From assembly GCF_900128885.1 (NCBI RefSeq), contig NZ_FQTU01000004.1, positions 62,001 through 126,000 on the forward strand: 64,000 nucleotides of DNA. Reading direction: 5' to 3'. This stretch comes from Alkalibacter saccharofermentans DSM 14828 (GTDB lineage Bacteria; Bacillota; Clostridia; Eubacteriales; Alkalibacteraceae). This document shows positions 1 to 9,528 of this stretch, piece by piece. The position numbers and the translations under genes are program-made. Below the pieces are notes generated by a model, which was given only the letters and a program-made list of their open reading frames with translations, was not told the origin of the DNA and ran no database searches. Positions within the stretch are counted from its first letter, which is position 1. Each line of letters opens with the position of its first letter.

Positions 1-29
1 GCAGATGATTAATTCAATATATTAAACTT

Positions 30-60
30 AAGAGGCATTTATGCCTCTTTTTATATTTTA
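30..60 (+). terminator. Rho-independent terminator of an upstream plus-strand gene
   Basis: A perfect 9-bp stem (AAGAGGCAT / ATGCCTCTT, bases 30-49) with a 2-base centre is followed on the plus strand by TTTTTATATTTT. The T-run orientation fits a gene lying left of the window. It may also slow transcripts leaving the minus-strand ABC-F gene, which ends at 75, but there is no T-run in that direction. Confidence 0.7.
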
Positions 61-74
61 GATATGATTCTTAT

Positions 75-1628
75 TTAAAGCTTTGTTGAGTACTGCTCTA
101 GATTCCAAATTTCAGTGGCTACATCTTGATAGAATTCCGGTTCGTGGGATATCAGCAGTACCCCGCCCTTGTATTTTTTTAAAGCTCTTTTTAATTCTTC
201 TTTTGCATCTGAATCCAGGTGGTTTGTAGGCTCATCCAGAAGCAATATATTAGACTCTCTATTTAAAATCTTACAAAGTCTTACCTTGGCTTGCTCCCCA
301 CCACTTAGTACCATTACTTTAGATTCAATATGATCAGTAGTAAGCCCGCATTTAGCCAATGCTGACCTTACTTCAAACTGTGTCCAGCTTGGAAACTCCT
401 GCCATATCTCCTCTATGCAAGATCTTTTATTCTTTTTTTTAACCTCCTGTTCAAAGTATCCAATTTCCAGAGTGTCTCCCAATTCGACTTCACCTTCAAA
501 AGGTTTTATTTGCCCTAATATAGATTTCAAAAAAGTAGTCTTGCCAATTCCGTTGGCTCCTGTTATGGCAATTCTTTGACCCCTTTCCATCTTAAGATTT
601 ATTGGCCTGGATAAGGGCGCGTCATATCCAATGACTAGATCCTTGGATTCAAATATTAGCTTACCGGCAGTTCTTCCATCTTTGAAATTAAACTCCGGCT
701 TTGGTTTCTCCCTTGCCAACTCTATAATATCCATCTTATCCAACTTCTTCTGTCTCGACATAGCCATATTTCTTGTTGCAACCCTAGCTTTATTTCTAGC
801 GACAAAATCTTCAAGCTCTGCAATCTCCTGTTGTTGTCTCTTATGCGCTGCTTCAAGTTGAGTTTTTTTAGCCTCATAAACCCTTTCAAAATCGTTATAA
901 TCTCCTACATAACGGGTTACCTCTTTATCCTCTACATGATATATAAGGTTTACCACACTGTTTAAGAATGGAATATCATGGGATATAAGCAAAAAAGCAT
1001 TTTCATATTCCTGAAGATATCTCTTAAGCCATACTATATGTTGCTCATCTAAATAGTTGGTTGGTTCGTCCAGCATAAGTATATCCGGCTTTTCTAAAAG
1101 CAGCTTCGCTAAAAGGACTTTTGTTCTCTGACCACCACTTAAGTCATCTACATCCTTTTCTAATCCTATTTCATCAAGACCCAGTCCTCTGGCTGTTTCT
1201 CCTACCTTTGAGTCAATAAAATAAAAGTCATTATGGTCTAATATATCCTGAATGGTTCCGACATCTTCCATAATAGAAGCTAATTCATCCTCAGATACCC
1301 CACCCATCTTCATATATAAATCCTGCATTTCCTGTTCCATATCAAACAGATACTTAAATGCACCTCTTAGGGCATCTATGATGCTCATACCCTTTTCTAG
1401 CACCGCATGCTGGTCCAAGTATCCTACTCTAACTCTCTTTGCCCACTCAATCTGACCTTCATCAGGCTCAAGCTTACCTGTTATTATGTTCATAAAAGAA
1501 GATTTACCTTCACCATTTGCTCCTACCAAGCCAACGTGTTCACCTTTAAGAAGCCTGAAGGAAACATCTTTTAAAATCTCCCTGCCACCATAACCGTGGT
1601 TCAGGTTTTTTACCGTTAATATGCTCAT
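75..1628 (-). CDS. ABC-F family ATPase (translation factor type, YkpA/YbiT-like)
   Basis: Soluble twin-ATPase of the ABC-F family, which acts on the ribosome rather than in membrane transport. From the chosen start it is 517 residues with no membrane segment. ABC domain 1 has Walker A GANGEGKSS near 36-44, signature LSGGQ near 163 and Walker B LMLDEPTNYLD. A charged linker (about 250-310) leads to ABC domain 2 with GANGIGKTT near 357, LSGGE near 441 and LLLDEPTNHLD. The ATG at 1628 is chosen because an AAAGGTGAT ribosome site lies just before it; an in-frame start nine codons upstream has none. Members include housekeeping factors and antibiotic-resistance proteins. Length and lack of a C-terminal extension favour the housekeeping YkpA/YbiT group, but subfamily is inference. 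Confidence 0.9.
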   Translation of the reverse strand: MSILTVKNLNHGYGGREILKDVSFRLLKGEHVGLVGANGEGKSSFMNIITGKLEPDEGQIEWAKRVRVGYLDQHAVLEKGMSIIDALRGAFKYLFDMEQEMQDLYMKMGGVSEDELASIMEDVGTIQDILDHNDFYFIDSKVGETARGLGLDEIGLEKDVDDLSGGQRTKVLLAKLLLEKPDILMLDEPTNYLDEQHIVWLKRYLQEYENAFLLISHDIPFLNSVVNLIYHVEDKEVTRYVGDYNDFERVYEAKKTQLEAAHKRQQQEIAELEDFVARNKARVATRNMAMSRQKKLDKMDIIELAREKPKPEFNFKDGRTAGKLIFESKDLVIGYDAPLSRPINLKMERGQRIAITGANGIGKTTFLKSILGQIKPFEGEVELGDTLEIGYFEQEVKKKNKRSCIEEIWQEFPSWTQFEVRSALAKCGLTTDHIESKVMVLSGGEQAKVRLCKILNRESNILLLDEPTNHLDSDAKEELKRALKKYKGGVLLISHEPEFYQDVATEIWNLEQYSTKL

Positions 1629-1735
1629 TTGATCACCTTTCCAATTAGTTAACAATTTATAACGTATAATGAACTATTGCGCTATAATATCTTATCTATT
1701 ATATGCTTAATTATCAATAGTTAAGTAAAAATAAA

Positions 1736-1774
1736 AGTGCTAAAACTTAAATAGACTCTCTGTAATTTAGCACT
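1736..1774. promoter_or_regulatory. Inverted repeat between divergent genes
   Basis: AGTGCTAAA (1736-1744) and its exact complement TTTAGCACT (1766-1774) are separated by 21 bp in the 238-bp gap between the divergent ABC-F and AhpD-like genes. It could be an operator or a weak hairpin. No T-run follows, so a terminator is unlikely. Confidence 0.3.
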
Positions 1775-1866
1775 AAAACTGATTTTTTATATCTTATGGC
1801 TTTATCCAACATTTTGGTGTAACATAAACATTATAAGGTACAACGTCAATCTAAGGGGGAATCGCT

Positions 1867-2436
1867 ATGGGCAATACTGCCTTTATTAAACCGCCAGCTA
1901 AAATTCCGTTTTTTATTAAGCTTGGCATAGCCATTTCAAAAAAAATCACAAAAAAAGATTTATTGGCACCCAAACTTCTGGCGTGGTATCCTAAGGCTGC
2001 TTTTAGTTCCGGTGTTCTTGAAGCTATGGTAGCACATGGCAATAATGACTTAAACAAACGAATTCTAAAGCTTATCAGAATCCAATCCTCGATTTCAATA
2101 GCATGCCCATTTTGTCTTGACATGAATTCCTTTGAGTATGAAAAAAACGGGATTTCTGATGAGGAAATGTCAAACTTGGTCAATCAGGTTAATTTAGATT
2201 TAATTGAAACCTTTTCACTAAAAGAAAAACTTGCACTGGAGTACACTATTAGAATATCGAAGACTCCGGTTGATGTGCCTCTATCTTTTTTTGAAAAACT
2301 AAGATCAGAATTTACAGAGCGGGAAATTGTTATTTTGGCCAGTACAGCTGCACAAGTAAATTATTGGGCAAGACTATTGAAGTCATTGGGAGTTCCACCT
2401 GCTGGATTTTCAGATCAATGTGATCTATCTGATTGA
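1867..2436 (+). CDS. AhpD/carboxymuconolactone decarboxylase-like protein
   Basis: A 189-residue all-helical protein of the AhpD-like alkylhydroperoxidase / carboxymuconolactone decarboxylase superfamily. It carries the redox motif C-P-F-C in the context SISIACPFCLDMNS (about residues 75-88), the CxxC pair that in AhpD cycles as a disulfide. The rest (helical repeats, ALEYTIRISKTP and an N-Y-W stretch near the end) fits the superfamily. The start follows a strong AAGGGGG site. It stands alone on the plus strand. A peroxidase role in an anaerobe is plausible; the physiological substrate and electron donor are not visible. Confidence 0.75.
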   Translation: MGNTAFIKPPAKIPFFIKLGIAISKKITKKDLLAPKLLAWYPKAAFSSGVLEAMVAHGNNDLNKRILKLIRIQSSISIACPFCLDMNSFEYEKNGISDEEMSNLVNQVNLDLIETFSLKEKLALEYTIRISKTPVDVPLSFFEKLRSEFTEREIVILASTAAQVNYWARLLKSLGVPPAGFSDQCDLSD

Positions 2437-2492
2437 AAAAGCTATTTCTTGTAGTTGCAATTTTTTCACCCGCAGCTTTCGAAATAACCATT

Positions 2493-2518
2493 AAAAAATA
2501 ACCTCAAAAATTGAAGTT
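2493..2518 (-). terminator. Terminator downstream of the Fic gene
   Basis: Read on the minus strand, AACTTCAA and TTGAGGTT form an 8-bp stem with one G-U pair, followed by a run of six T. It lies about 140 bp past the Fic stop codon. The hairpin sequence is nearly the same as the tmRNA terminator at 46904-46934, so the two may share an origin. Confidence 0.5.
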
Positions 2519-2659
2519 CTGGTAGCCTATTTAGCCATAGCATACCAAAATGTGTTAGATAAACAATAGGTCATCATATATTTACTTTGTTAGATGCCCG
2601 TTGTCTAACCTTAAGAAAACTATTTAGATAAATGTTGACAATCCAATTATACTTTTACT

Positions 2660-3580
2660 TTAATCTAACAAAGATAACCATAGTATTTCTGACTCTATAA
2701 CCAGTTCTGATACCAGTTTTATGAAAGGCTCATAATTCATGGTGGTATGTGCCATATCTAGAACATCATAGTATCTGGCGCGATCCTCATTCTTTATTAT
2801 GATAGGAGGGTATCCATTTTTCATCAATTCGAAATTGAGAAGCAACCTGGAGGTCCTTCCATTCCCGTCTATAAATGGATGAATTTTTACAAACTCTCCA
2901 TGAATCAGTGTTGCTCTAACAATAGGATGAAATTCTTTCCATTCCTTCTGATATTCCGCAATAAGCTTTTGCATCAAATCTCCAACTTCATAATGCTTCG
3001 GCGGCATATGTCTTGCTCCGCTGATTACAACATTTTCAGTGCGATATTTACCAGCATTTGTATTGTCTATTTCTTTTATTATCAATGCATGGATATTCTT
3101 GATATTCCATTCAGAAAGCGGTTCCTTATTGGCAATTAAGTCTTCTACAAAAAGGATAGCTTCACGATGGTTAATTGCTTCAAGATGTTCCCTCATGCTT
3201 TTCCCACCAACGGTAATTCCTTCAAGAACAACTTTGGTCTCTGACAATGTCAGAGTATTCCCCTCTATGGCATTACTGTTATAAGTCCATTCAACAATAA
3301 GTTTCTCTTTTAGCGAATTGCCTAGTCCTTTGGTAAAAGGTCTATTCTCGTCGATAGATTCCTTAAGTAAATCTATATAACTGAAGTCAAAATCCAATCC
3401 AATGTAGTTTTTCTTGCTTATTTCCCTTGCGTCTGCAGGTTTGACAGCATCAGCAGGGATAGACCAATTTCGACCAGTTTTCATAGCACCTTCGATACGT
3501 CCCTCACTACATAACACTCGGATTCGGCGGTCACTTATTCCCCATTTTTCACTTACTTCTTTAGAACTCATATATTTCAC
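2660..3580 (-). CDS. Fic domain protein with N-terminal winged HTH
   Basis: Predicted adenylyltransferase (AMPylation of a target hydroxyl). Residues 1-45 look like a MerR/excisionase-type helix-turn-helix (SSKEVSEKWGISDRRIRVLC). The Fic core follows with catalytic loop HPFIDGNGRTSR at 234-245, matching HxFxxGNGRxxR with all key residues intact. The inhibitory-helix motif SNAIEG at 102-107 fits the [S/T]xxxE[G/N] consensus and makes this an N-terminally self-inhibited (class II type) Fic. Start is GTG at 3580 after GGGGTGAT; an ATG three codons later is the alternative. No partner antitoxin gene is adjacent, as expected for an intramolecular inhibitor. The HTH plus a palindrome over its own promoter suggests autoregulation. 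The protein target is unknown. Confidence 0.9.
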   Translation of the reverse strand: MKYMSSKEVSEKWGISDRRIRVLCSEGRIEGAMKTGRNWSIPADAVKPADAREISKKNYIGLDFDFSYIDLLKESIDENRPFTKGLGNSLKEKLIVEWTYNSNAIEGNTLTLSETKVVLEGITVGGKSMREHLEAINHREAILFVEDLIANKEPLSEWNIKNIHALIIKEIDNTNAGKYRTENVVISGARHMPPKHYEVGDLMQKLIAEYQKEWKEFHPIVRATLIHGEFVKIHPFIDGNGRTSRLLLNFELMKNGYPPIIIKNEDRARYYDVLDMAHTTMNYEPFIKLVSELVIESEILWLSLLD

Positions 3581-3601
3581 GAAATATCACCCCACCACAA
3601 T

Positions 3602-3628
3602 ATTATACCGATATCGGAATAATGTCAA
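3602..3628 (-). promoter_or_regulatory. Promoter of the Fic gene overlapped by a palindromic operator
   Basis: On the minus strand TTGACA (3623-3628) and TATAAT (3602-3607) both match sigma-A consensus exactly but with a 15-bp spacer. The spacer and most of the -10 box are occupied by a 20-bp near-perfect palindrome, TTATACCGATATCGGAATAA on the plus strand (3603-3622), with core CCGATATCGG. A repressor bound there would block RNA polymerase; the HTH domain of the downstream Fic protein is the obvious candidate. Confidence 0.6.
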
Positions 3629-3765
3629 TGCTCTAAACGATATGATTAAAACAGCAAGAATCTCTACGAAAAACTTCCTTTCCTCCCCTATAAGCCTAGT
3701 CACTCAATAGGGTATATTGTTAGGTTTGCACTGGCAATTCATTTTGTATTTTTGACTGCCATTTA

Positions 3766-3790
3766 TGCAGTTCTAGATTACCATAAACAG
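3766..3790. repeat. 25-bp sequence shared with 28961-28985
   Basis: TGCAGTTCTAGATT followed by A/G-CCATAAACAG occurs here and at 28961-28985 with one difference in 25 bp. The second copy lies among transposon fossils, so this is probably a transposon scrap. The rest of 3629-3873 shows no gene. Confidence 0.45.
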
Positions 3791-3873
3791 TAGCCGTCCT
3801 TGGTTTAATTAGAAGCATCGAACACAACCTCTATTCCATTATAATTTTCCCTAATTTATATATAAAAAAGATC

Positions 3874-5097
3874 TCAATTAGTAGGTTGCAATTGCTTCGC
3901 GATATCCTCTGTAATTTCAGGATCGATTAGACCTTCATCCACCATGCGCCTCATAATTTTTATTGATTCATCATGTGTCATAGCTTCTCTATATGGACGT
4001 ATTTCTCCAAGTGCCTGGTAGATGTCTAGGCAAGCCAATAGTCGGGAATTAAAATCAAGTTCATCAGCACCTAAGCCTCTGGGGTACCCCGTTCCATTAA
4101 GTTTCTCGTGATGATTATATGCCCACTCCGAAATTTCACCAAATCCCTGTACTTCCTCCAGATTTTGTTTTGCTGTTACCGGATGTTCTTTGATTTTACT
4201 AAACTCTTCATCAGTAAGAGGCCCTGGCTTATCCAAAATAGAATTGCTGATTCCAAGTTTTCCTAGATCATGCAAGTCTGAAGCTATTATTAATTTCCAA
4301 AATTCATCTCCTTTGATATTATAAAATTTCGCCATCCGACTCATCAGTTTTGTCAATTCTGATGAATGCATCATTGTGAATTTTGATTTGGCATCTATTA
4401 TATGAGAAAATATTTTTGTTATATCGTGAATTTCTTTATAGCTCATCTCTCTTTTATGTGCTGGAATCGCAAGTTTAAGAGTTTCATCTATCTTTTCATC
4501 AGAGAGACTCGCCCATAATTCGTTTTCGCTAATAACCTTTAAAGCGTTCTCAGACAAATCCGGAGCGAAATGGGTTCCAGCATGATCTTTAATAAATACT
4601 ATTATTTCTTCGTGATGTCCACCATTTTTATAAACGTTTCCAAGATCAAATTCAAGATCTAAAGTGTCCGCTAAATTTATTAATTGGGACATCAGCGGTA
4701 TTTCATGCCCCTTAAGGCCAAAAAAACCAGAGCCATCAAATTTTTCGTGATGATAGAGGATAACATTTTTAGGTGATGTTAAAAATGGAAAGCTACTTAT
4801 ATTATTCTCTCCTATCCTGCAGTGCTCTTTACTGCTTTCTATTATATTCTGTTTGGCTTTCGCATTCCCCAATAAACTATCATGCAGAATTTTAAGGCTG
4901 GCACCATTATCATGAAGTATTGAAAGTGCAGCCAGGTCGTATTGCATTTCCATTGAAAAATTCATGACACGCGCGAGTCGGTTTGTTATGCAAGCCAATC
5001 TTTTTGAATGGTTTGTTGGTACACCAAAAATATCTGTTTCTATTACATCCAGTACGTTTGAAATAGCTTCTAAAAATTCGTTAATATCAAAAACCAT
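3874..5097 (-). CDS. Tandem HD-GYP domain protein, first domain degenerate
   Basis: A 407-residue soluble protein with two HD-GYP-like halves. The C-terminal half keeps the metal and signature residues of cyclic-di-GMP phosphodiesterases: HDLGK at 276-280, H305 in KEHP, and HHEKLNGTGYP at 329-339. In the N-terminal half HDxGK has become HDNGA (62-66) while HHEKFDGSGF (116-125) remains, so that domain is probably non-catalytic and regulatory. No transmembrane or receiver domain. The start has a GAGAGGGG ribosome site. It is the last of three consecutive minus-strand genes for cyclic-di-GMP turnover, but the gaps (130 and about 250 bp) argue for separate transcripts. Substrate assignment follows the family. 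Confidence 0.85.
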   Translation of the reverse strand: MVFDINEFLEAISNVLDVIETDIFGVPTNHSKRLACITNRLARVMNFSMEMQYDLAALSILHDNGASLKILHDSLLGNAKAKQNIIESSKEHCRIGENNISSFPFLTSPKNVILYHHEKFDGSGFFGLKGHEIPLMSQLINLADTLDLEFDLGNVYKNGGHHEEIIVFIKDHAGTHFAPDLSENALKVISENELWASLSDEKIDETLKLAIPAHKREMSYKEIHDITKIFSHIIDAKSKFTMMHSSELTKLMSRMAKFYNIKGDEFWKLIIASDLHDLGKLGISNSILDKPGPLTDEEFSKIKEHPVTAKQNLEEVQGFGEISEWAYNHHEKLNGTGYPRGLGADELDFNSRLLACLDIYQALGEIRPYREAMTHDESIKIMRRMVDEGLIDPEITEDIAKQLQPTN

Positions 5098-5227
5098 TTT
5101 ATAGCCCCTCTCGTCTTTTGTTCAAATATTGTACATAAGTATTTTTTATTTGAGCTGTACGTTCCTCATATTCTTCACATTAAGCATTCAGAGGTAGCAG
5201 TATCATATCACTGTTATTACCACTAGA

Positions 5228-6634
5228 TTAAATCTGGTGTCCAGGATTTGGGTTTTTTTTCTGCTGTGAAAGAATCATATAATTATTTCTACCTTCTTTT
5301 TTTACTCTATACATTGCTTCATCGCTTTTTGAAATAAGTTCATCAATTGTATTACCATTATCCGGAAAAATGCTTATTCCAATACTTGCACCTACTCTGC
5401 AAGTATTTCCATCTATTACCATCGGTTCTGTTAATCGTTCAAGGATGCGTTTAGAAATTGCGTCAATTTCAATTCGGCTTACATTTTTTAGCAGCAACAA
5501 GAACTCATCTCCACCAATTCTTGCTGCCATATCGTTCGATTTTATAATACTAATAATCTTTTTAGAAATAATCTTTAATAATTCATCTCCAACTTGATGT
5601 CCATATTTATCGTTTATTGTTTTGAAATGATCTAGATCTATAAACATAAGTGCAAAAGTAGTATTTTCAATACTTGCTTTTTTTATATATTCTTCAGTTG
5701 TAGTTATAAAGTGGCTTCTATTTGATAGTCCTGTTAGGGCGTCATAGTTAGCTAGTTGATTTAATTTAATGTTTTTTTCTTCCAGCAATTTAGTGTATCT
5801 GTTTATCTGGCCAAGAACATCAAAGTATTCGTACTTTTGTTTATCAAAATAACTATACAAAACTCCTAATCCTATTACTATGTAACTCATCAAAAACAAG
5901 TTATGTGCTAACCACCAGTTTGAACTCCAAGGCTTGGAAATCATAAATATAATTACTGTTTCCATAATAAGACACAAACCAATGATGAATGAAAGAATGG
6001 TAATATTTTGTTTTGCTTTATATGAATAATAGTATTTTAAGGAATTTATACCCAAAAACAGTAGTGTTGCAACCTTTGTAATAATAGCTAAATTAGTATC
6101 TGTTAGGTCATCGTTTTTGAAAACAGGAAATATTTCTGGAGTTAATAAACCAAAATATACTGACCCAGACAAAATAATAAACAATATTAACAAAACATAA
6201 CCATTGAAATATTTTTTGATTTGATATCTTTGTTCAAACATATTATCTGGGACAAACATCATCAATGCCAACCAGAACCTACTCAAGTCTCCAAACAAAA
6301 CAAAAGCACTGATATTACTAATCATATCAGGAAATTCAAAAAATTGCCCGAAAGTCATATTAGGTGTAACTAAGGCATGAAATGTGTAAAACACGCCTAC
6401 TCCAATAAATCCAATAGAAATGTAAAATATTTTTTCGACCTTATTTTTTTTATACTCGAGATATGATGCTAATCCAACTAAAATTGCTATCGCTGAACTG
6501 AAAATCACATAATAAAAGTGTAAATCTCCATTAATTATTAGCTCAGTTCTAAAATTATTCAAATATAAATAGATAAATGCAGGAAGTACAATTATCAATA
6601 ATGATATGATGCTGATTCTTTTTTTTGTTAACAT
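5228..6634 (-). CDS. Membrane-anchored diguanylate cyclase (GGDEF)
   Basis: A 468-residue protein with seven to eight predicted membrane helices in the first ~270 residues, resembling the MASE3-type sensor, then a short coiled linker and a GGDEF domain. The motif ARIGGDEFLLL is intact, so cyclase activity is expected. At the usual inhibitory site the residues are KxxD rather than RxxD, so product inhibition through a classical I-site is doubtful. The ATG at 6634 is chosen because GAGGAGG lies seven bases upstream; an in-frame ATG seven codons earlier precedes that site. The ligand sensed by the membrane part is unknown. Confidence 0.87.
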   Translation of the reverse strand: MLTKKRISIISLLIIVLPAFIYLYLNNFRTELIINGDLHFYYVIFSSAIAILVGLASYLEYKKNKVEKIFYISIGFIGVGVFYTFHALVTPNMTFGQFFEFPDMISNISAFVLFGDLSRFWLALMMFVPDNMFEQRYQIKKYFNGYVLLILFIILSGSVYFGLLTPEIFPVFKNDDLTDTNLAIITKVATLLFLGINSLKYYYSYKAKQNITILSFIIGLCLIMETVIIFMISKPWSSNWWLAHNLFLMSYIVIGLGVLYSYFDKQKYEYFDVLGQINRYTKLLEEKNIKLNQLANYDALTGLSNRSHFITTTEEYIKKASIENTTFALMFIDLDHFKTINDKYGHQVGDELLKIISKKIISIIKSNDMAARIGGDEFLLLLKNVSRIEIDAISKRILERLTEPMVIDGNTCRVGASIGISIFPDNGNTIDELISKSDEAMYRVKKEGRNNYMILSQQKKNPNPGHQI

Positions 6635-6884
6635 GTTTGGGCCTCCTCGCAACATTTAACTTTGTCGTTTCCCGATAATATTATAGTGGCTTTATATAAA
6701 ATTTAAAAATGCTCGTAAGAAATAGTTGTACTATGTACTGATGTAGCAAGAAGTCTGTCTTAAATTAGTTTGAATCGCTAACATTTCCTCTATAACCCAG
6801 TCAATGCTTCTTAGTGTAGATAGTATTTATCCAAGTACTTGTCCCCAATAAATGTTATAAAAAACTTTTCCGTTTCCAAGTCTA

Positions 6885-9350
6885 TCAATCTGTTTTCTCC
6901 ATTCCCATAACCACATTTATGAAAACTAGTACAATTTCAGGATCAAACTGAGTACCTGAACACCTTTTCAACTCTGCGATGGCTTCTTCTTTACTAAATG
7001 GTGTACGATAGGTTCTTAGTTCTGTCATTGCGTCATATGCATCGCTGATAGCAACTATTCGCGCCATTATAGGTATTTCTGTGCCTGTTAATCCATTCGG
7101 ATAACCTTTCCCATCATACCGTTCGTGATGTGATAGCACTATTTCCGCTATATCATTATATTCGATTGTTTTTGCAAGAATTGAAGCACCTTTTGCCGGA
7201 TGAAACTTCATCATTTCCCATTCTTTTGCGTCAAGCTTGCCCACTTTGTTAAGAATAGATTCTTCAATACCGATTTTACCGATGTCATGTAAAAGTCCTG
7301 CAACTCTAATTTTATCCACTTCCGGTTTACTCAAACTCATTTTCCGGGCGATTGTCTCACAAAGTTTTCCGACACGCTCAGAGTGTTTTTTCTCTCTTTC
7401 GCTTTTCATAAATAGAGTTTCCATAATCACGTTGACAGTTTTGCTTCTGAGACTGTTTGTATTATAGAACTTTCTGTTGTTCATAAATGCTTCAGCTTGT
7501 CTATGAAGGTCATCCAATGTATCATCCTCGTTCATTTGGATTCCATAACCCCATGAAATAGTAAGAAGCTCATCTTTCCTTGAATCCCCAAGATCTTTAT
7601 CAAATTCTCTAGTCAGTGTGTCTAAACACCTCCTGATTTCATCTTCGTTTTTGCCCGACACTAATATGGCAAATTCGTCACCACCAACACGAGCAAGTAC
7701 GCCACCATCAAAGATAAGTGCTGCTAATCTATTTGCCATCTCTTTTAAAACTTCGTCACCTTTGGAACGTCCGAATGCGTCATTAAAGTTTTTAAATCCA
7801 TCTATATTACCTAACAACAAAGCAATAGGCACATCTCCTCGTATAACTCTCCGCTCAAACTCCTCATCAAAAAATCTTCTGTTATATAGTCCAGTAAGAT
7901 AATCATGGTTTGCTAAAAATTCGTTCTTTTTTGCAATTATTTCTCTCTCTGTCACATCGAATATGATTGCGAACAAAACTCTTTGATCATCGTAGTCTAT
8001 GGGGCTGATGTACGCATCCACCGTTTTAATCTCTCCGCTTTTTAAGTGATGTGGAACAGCAGAATATTTCTGCCCTCCATTTAATGCTTTCAGACGCATC
8101 TCCGCGGCTTTTTCCTGATCCATTGCGTTTATATCCCGCACTGTCATCTTCAAGAGTTCCTCTTTGGAATACCCATAAAAACTGCTGGCAGAGGGATTCG
8201 CTTCTATTATTTCTCCAGTTTCCGGCTCAACAAGAAGCATCACAGCATCATGATTATTAATCATTGAATGGGTGCGCTCAAGCAAACGTTTTGTTTCTTC
8301 TTGAGACTTTTTTCGATCTGAAATGTCTAGAATGATTCCTTCCAGAGCCTCGACTTCACCATGTATGTCATATACCCCCTCGCCCAACTCCAAGACCCAT
8401 TTTCGTTCTCCGCTAGCTGTCGTGATCTCATATTCATATTCAAATGGCAGTCTCTTGGCAAGAATACGCTCCCACTCTCTCCACAAGGGTCCCCGACATT
8501 CAGGAGTCATCAATGAATTAAAAGATATGTCCCTATTTTCAATAAGGCTTTCAGGGGGATAACCAGTCAACTTTATGCAACCGTCAGAAACAAATTGCAT
8601 AGTCCAATCTCTGGTATAATTACACCTGTATGCCATACCCGGAAGATTTGATATAAGAACGGATTTGCTGCGTTCACTTTCGGCAGTTGTTTTTACACTC
8701 TTTTCAATCTCTTCTATTAGGTTTTCAATGTTGTTAAAAAGATTATTAATGATCAATACAAATAAGGTGCCCATGCATTGAGTTGAAATAGCAACTATGT
8801 ACCATGAATCCCTGTATTGATATATTGCCAAGTTATCTAGAAGCCCTATATAAAGAAACACAGAAATAACTATAAATGCTAATAAGCTAATATAAATAAA
8901 AATTATGCTTTGTCTTTTATTCAGCAAGAAAGCAGCTAGTCCAAATGTTGAAAATATTACAACTAGTCCTGCCCCCATTGGTCCGGCGATAAATAACAGC
9001 ATTAAACCTAATAAGAAAATGGATAGAACGAAAACACATCTCTTTTTCATTATGTTAATTCGACTGCTTAATAGTAATATCAAAACAACGAGATATGACA
9101 GTAATTCTAAGACTCCAGCTATGATATTATTTTTCCTAAAAAACATATAAGCTCCATAACATATCGGAAATAGACCAATGGTAATAAAAAGTATTGCAAG
9201 TTTATGAAATGCTTCATTTTTATAGTATCCTAAGTCTTTTTTTTCTTCTTGATTAGGTTTATTACGTGATGCCCCCAGAAATAGCTTAGAAAAGCCTATA
9301 AAGAGCCGAGATAATTTTTGATTAACTAAATCACTGAGTTTTTTTCCCAT
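6885..9350 (-). CDS. Membrane-PAS-PAS-GGDEF-HD-GYP hybrid
   Basis: An 821-residue signalling protein combining synthesis and degradation modules for cyclic-di-GMP. Residues 45-210 contain about six hydrophobic helices, followed by two PAS domains (about 230-350 and 355-480, the second with ANPSASSFYGYSKEEL). A GGDEF domain with intact ARVGGDEFAIL comes next, then a C-terminal HD-GYP domain with HDIGKIG and HHERYDGKGYP. Both output domains keep their catalytic residues, so which activity dominates cannot be read from sequence. AAAGGAGG supports the start. No partner receptor gene is nearby; the 230-bp gap to the next gene is featureless. Confidence 0.88.
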   Translation of the reverse strand: MGKKLSDLVNQKLSRLFIGFSKLFLGASRNKPNQEEKKDLGYYKNEAFHKLAILFITIGLFPICYGAYMFFRKNNIIAGVLELLSYLVVLILLLSSRINIMKKRCVFVLSIFLLGLMLLFIAGPMGAGLVVIFSTFGLAAFLLNKRQSIIFIYISLLAFIVISVFLYIGLLDNLAIYQYRDSWYIVAISTQCMGTLFVLIINNLFNNIENLIEEIEKSVKTTAESERSKSVLISNLPGMAYRCNYTRDWTMQFVSDGCIKLTGYPPESLIENRDISFNSLMTPECRGPLWREWERILAKRLPFEYEYEITTASGERKWVLELGEGVYDIHGEVEALEGIILDISDRKKSQEETKRLLERTHSMINNHDAVMLLVEPETGEIIEANPSASSFYGYSKEELLKMTVRDINAMDQEKAAEMRLKALNGGQKYSAVPHHLKSGEIKTVDAYISPIDYDDQRVLFAIIFDVTEREIIAKKNEFLANHDYLTGLYNRRFFDEEFERRVIRGDVPIALLLGNIDGFKNFNDAFGRSKGDEVLKEMANRLAALIFDGGVLARVGGDEFAILVSGKNEDEIRRCLDTLTREFDKDLGDSRKDELLTISWGYGIQMNEDDTLDDLHRQAEAFMNNRKFYNTNSLRSKTVNVIMETLFMKSEREKKHSERVGKLCETIARKMSLSKPEVDKIRVAGLLHDIGKIGIEESILNKVGKLDAKEWEMMKFHPAKGASILAKTIEYNDIAEIVLSHHERYDGKGYPNGLTGTEIPIMARIVAISDAYDAMTELRTYRTPFSKEEAIAELKRCSGTQFDPEIVLVFINVVMGMEKTD

Positions 9351-9528
9351 TCTCCGGCCTCCTTTTAAATAAATTTAGAATGCTTTTTCCAATACAGGCA
9401 TATCCCATCATAATATTTAACTCTTTATCGCTATATGTAATTAATTTACAATCAACCCCTCTGTCAAGACAAAAAAATTTGCGGTTAATTTAGTCCTTTC
9501 TATTATATTTTTAGACATGCTTAAGCGG

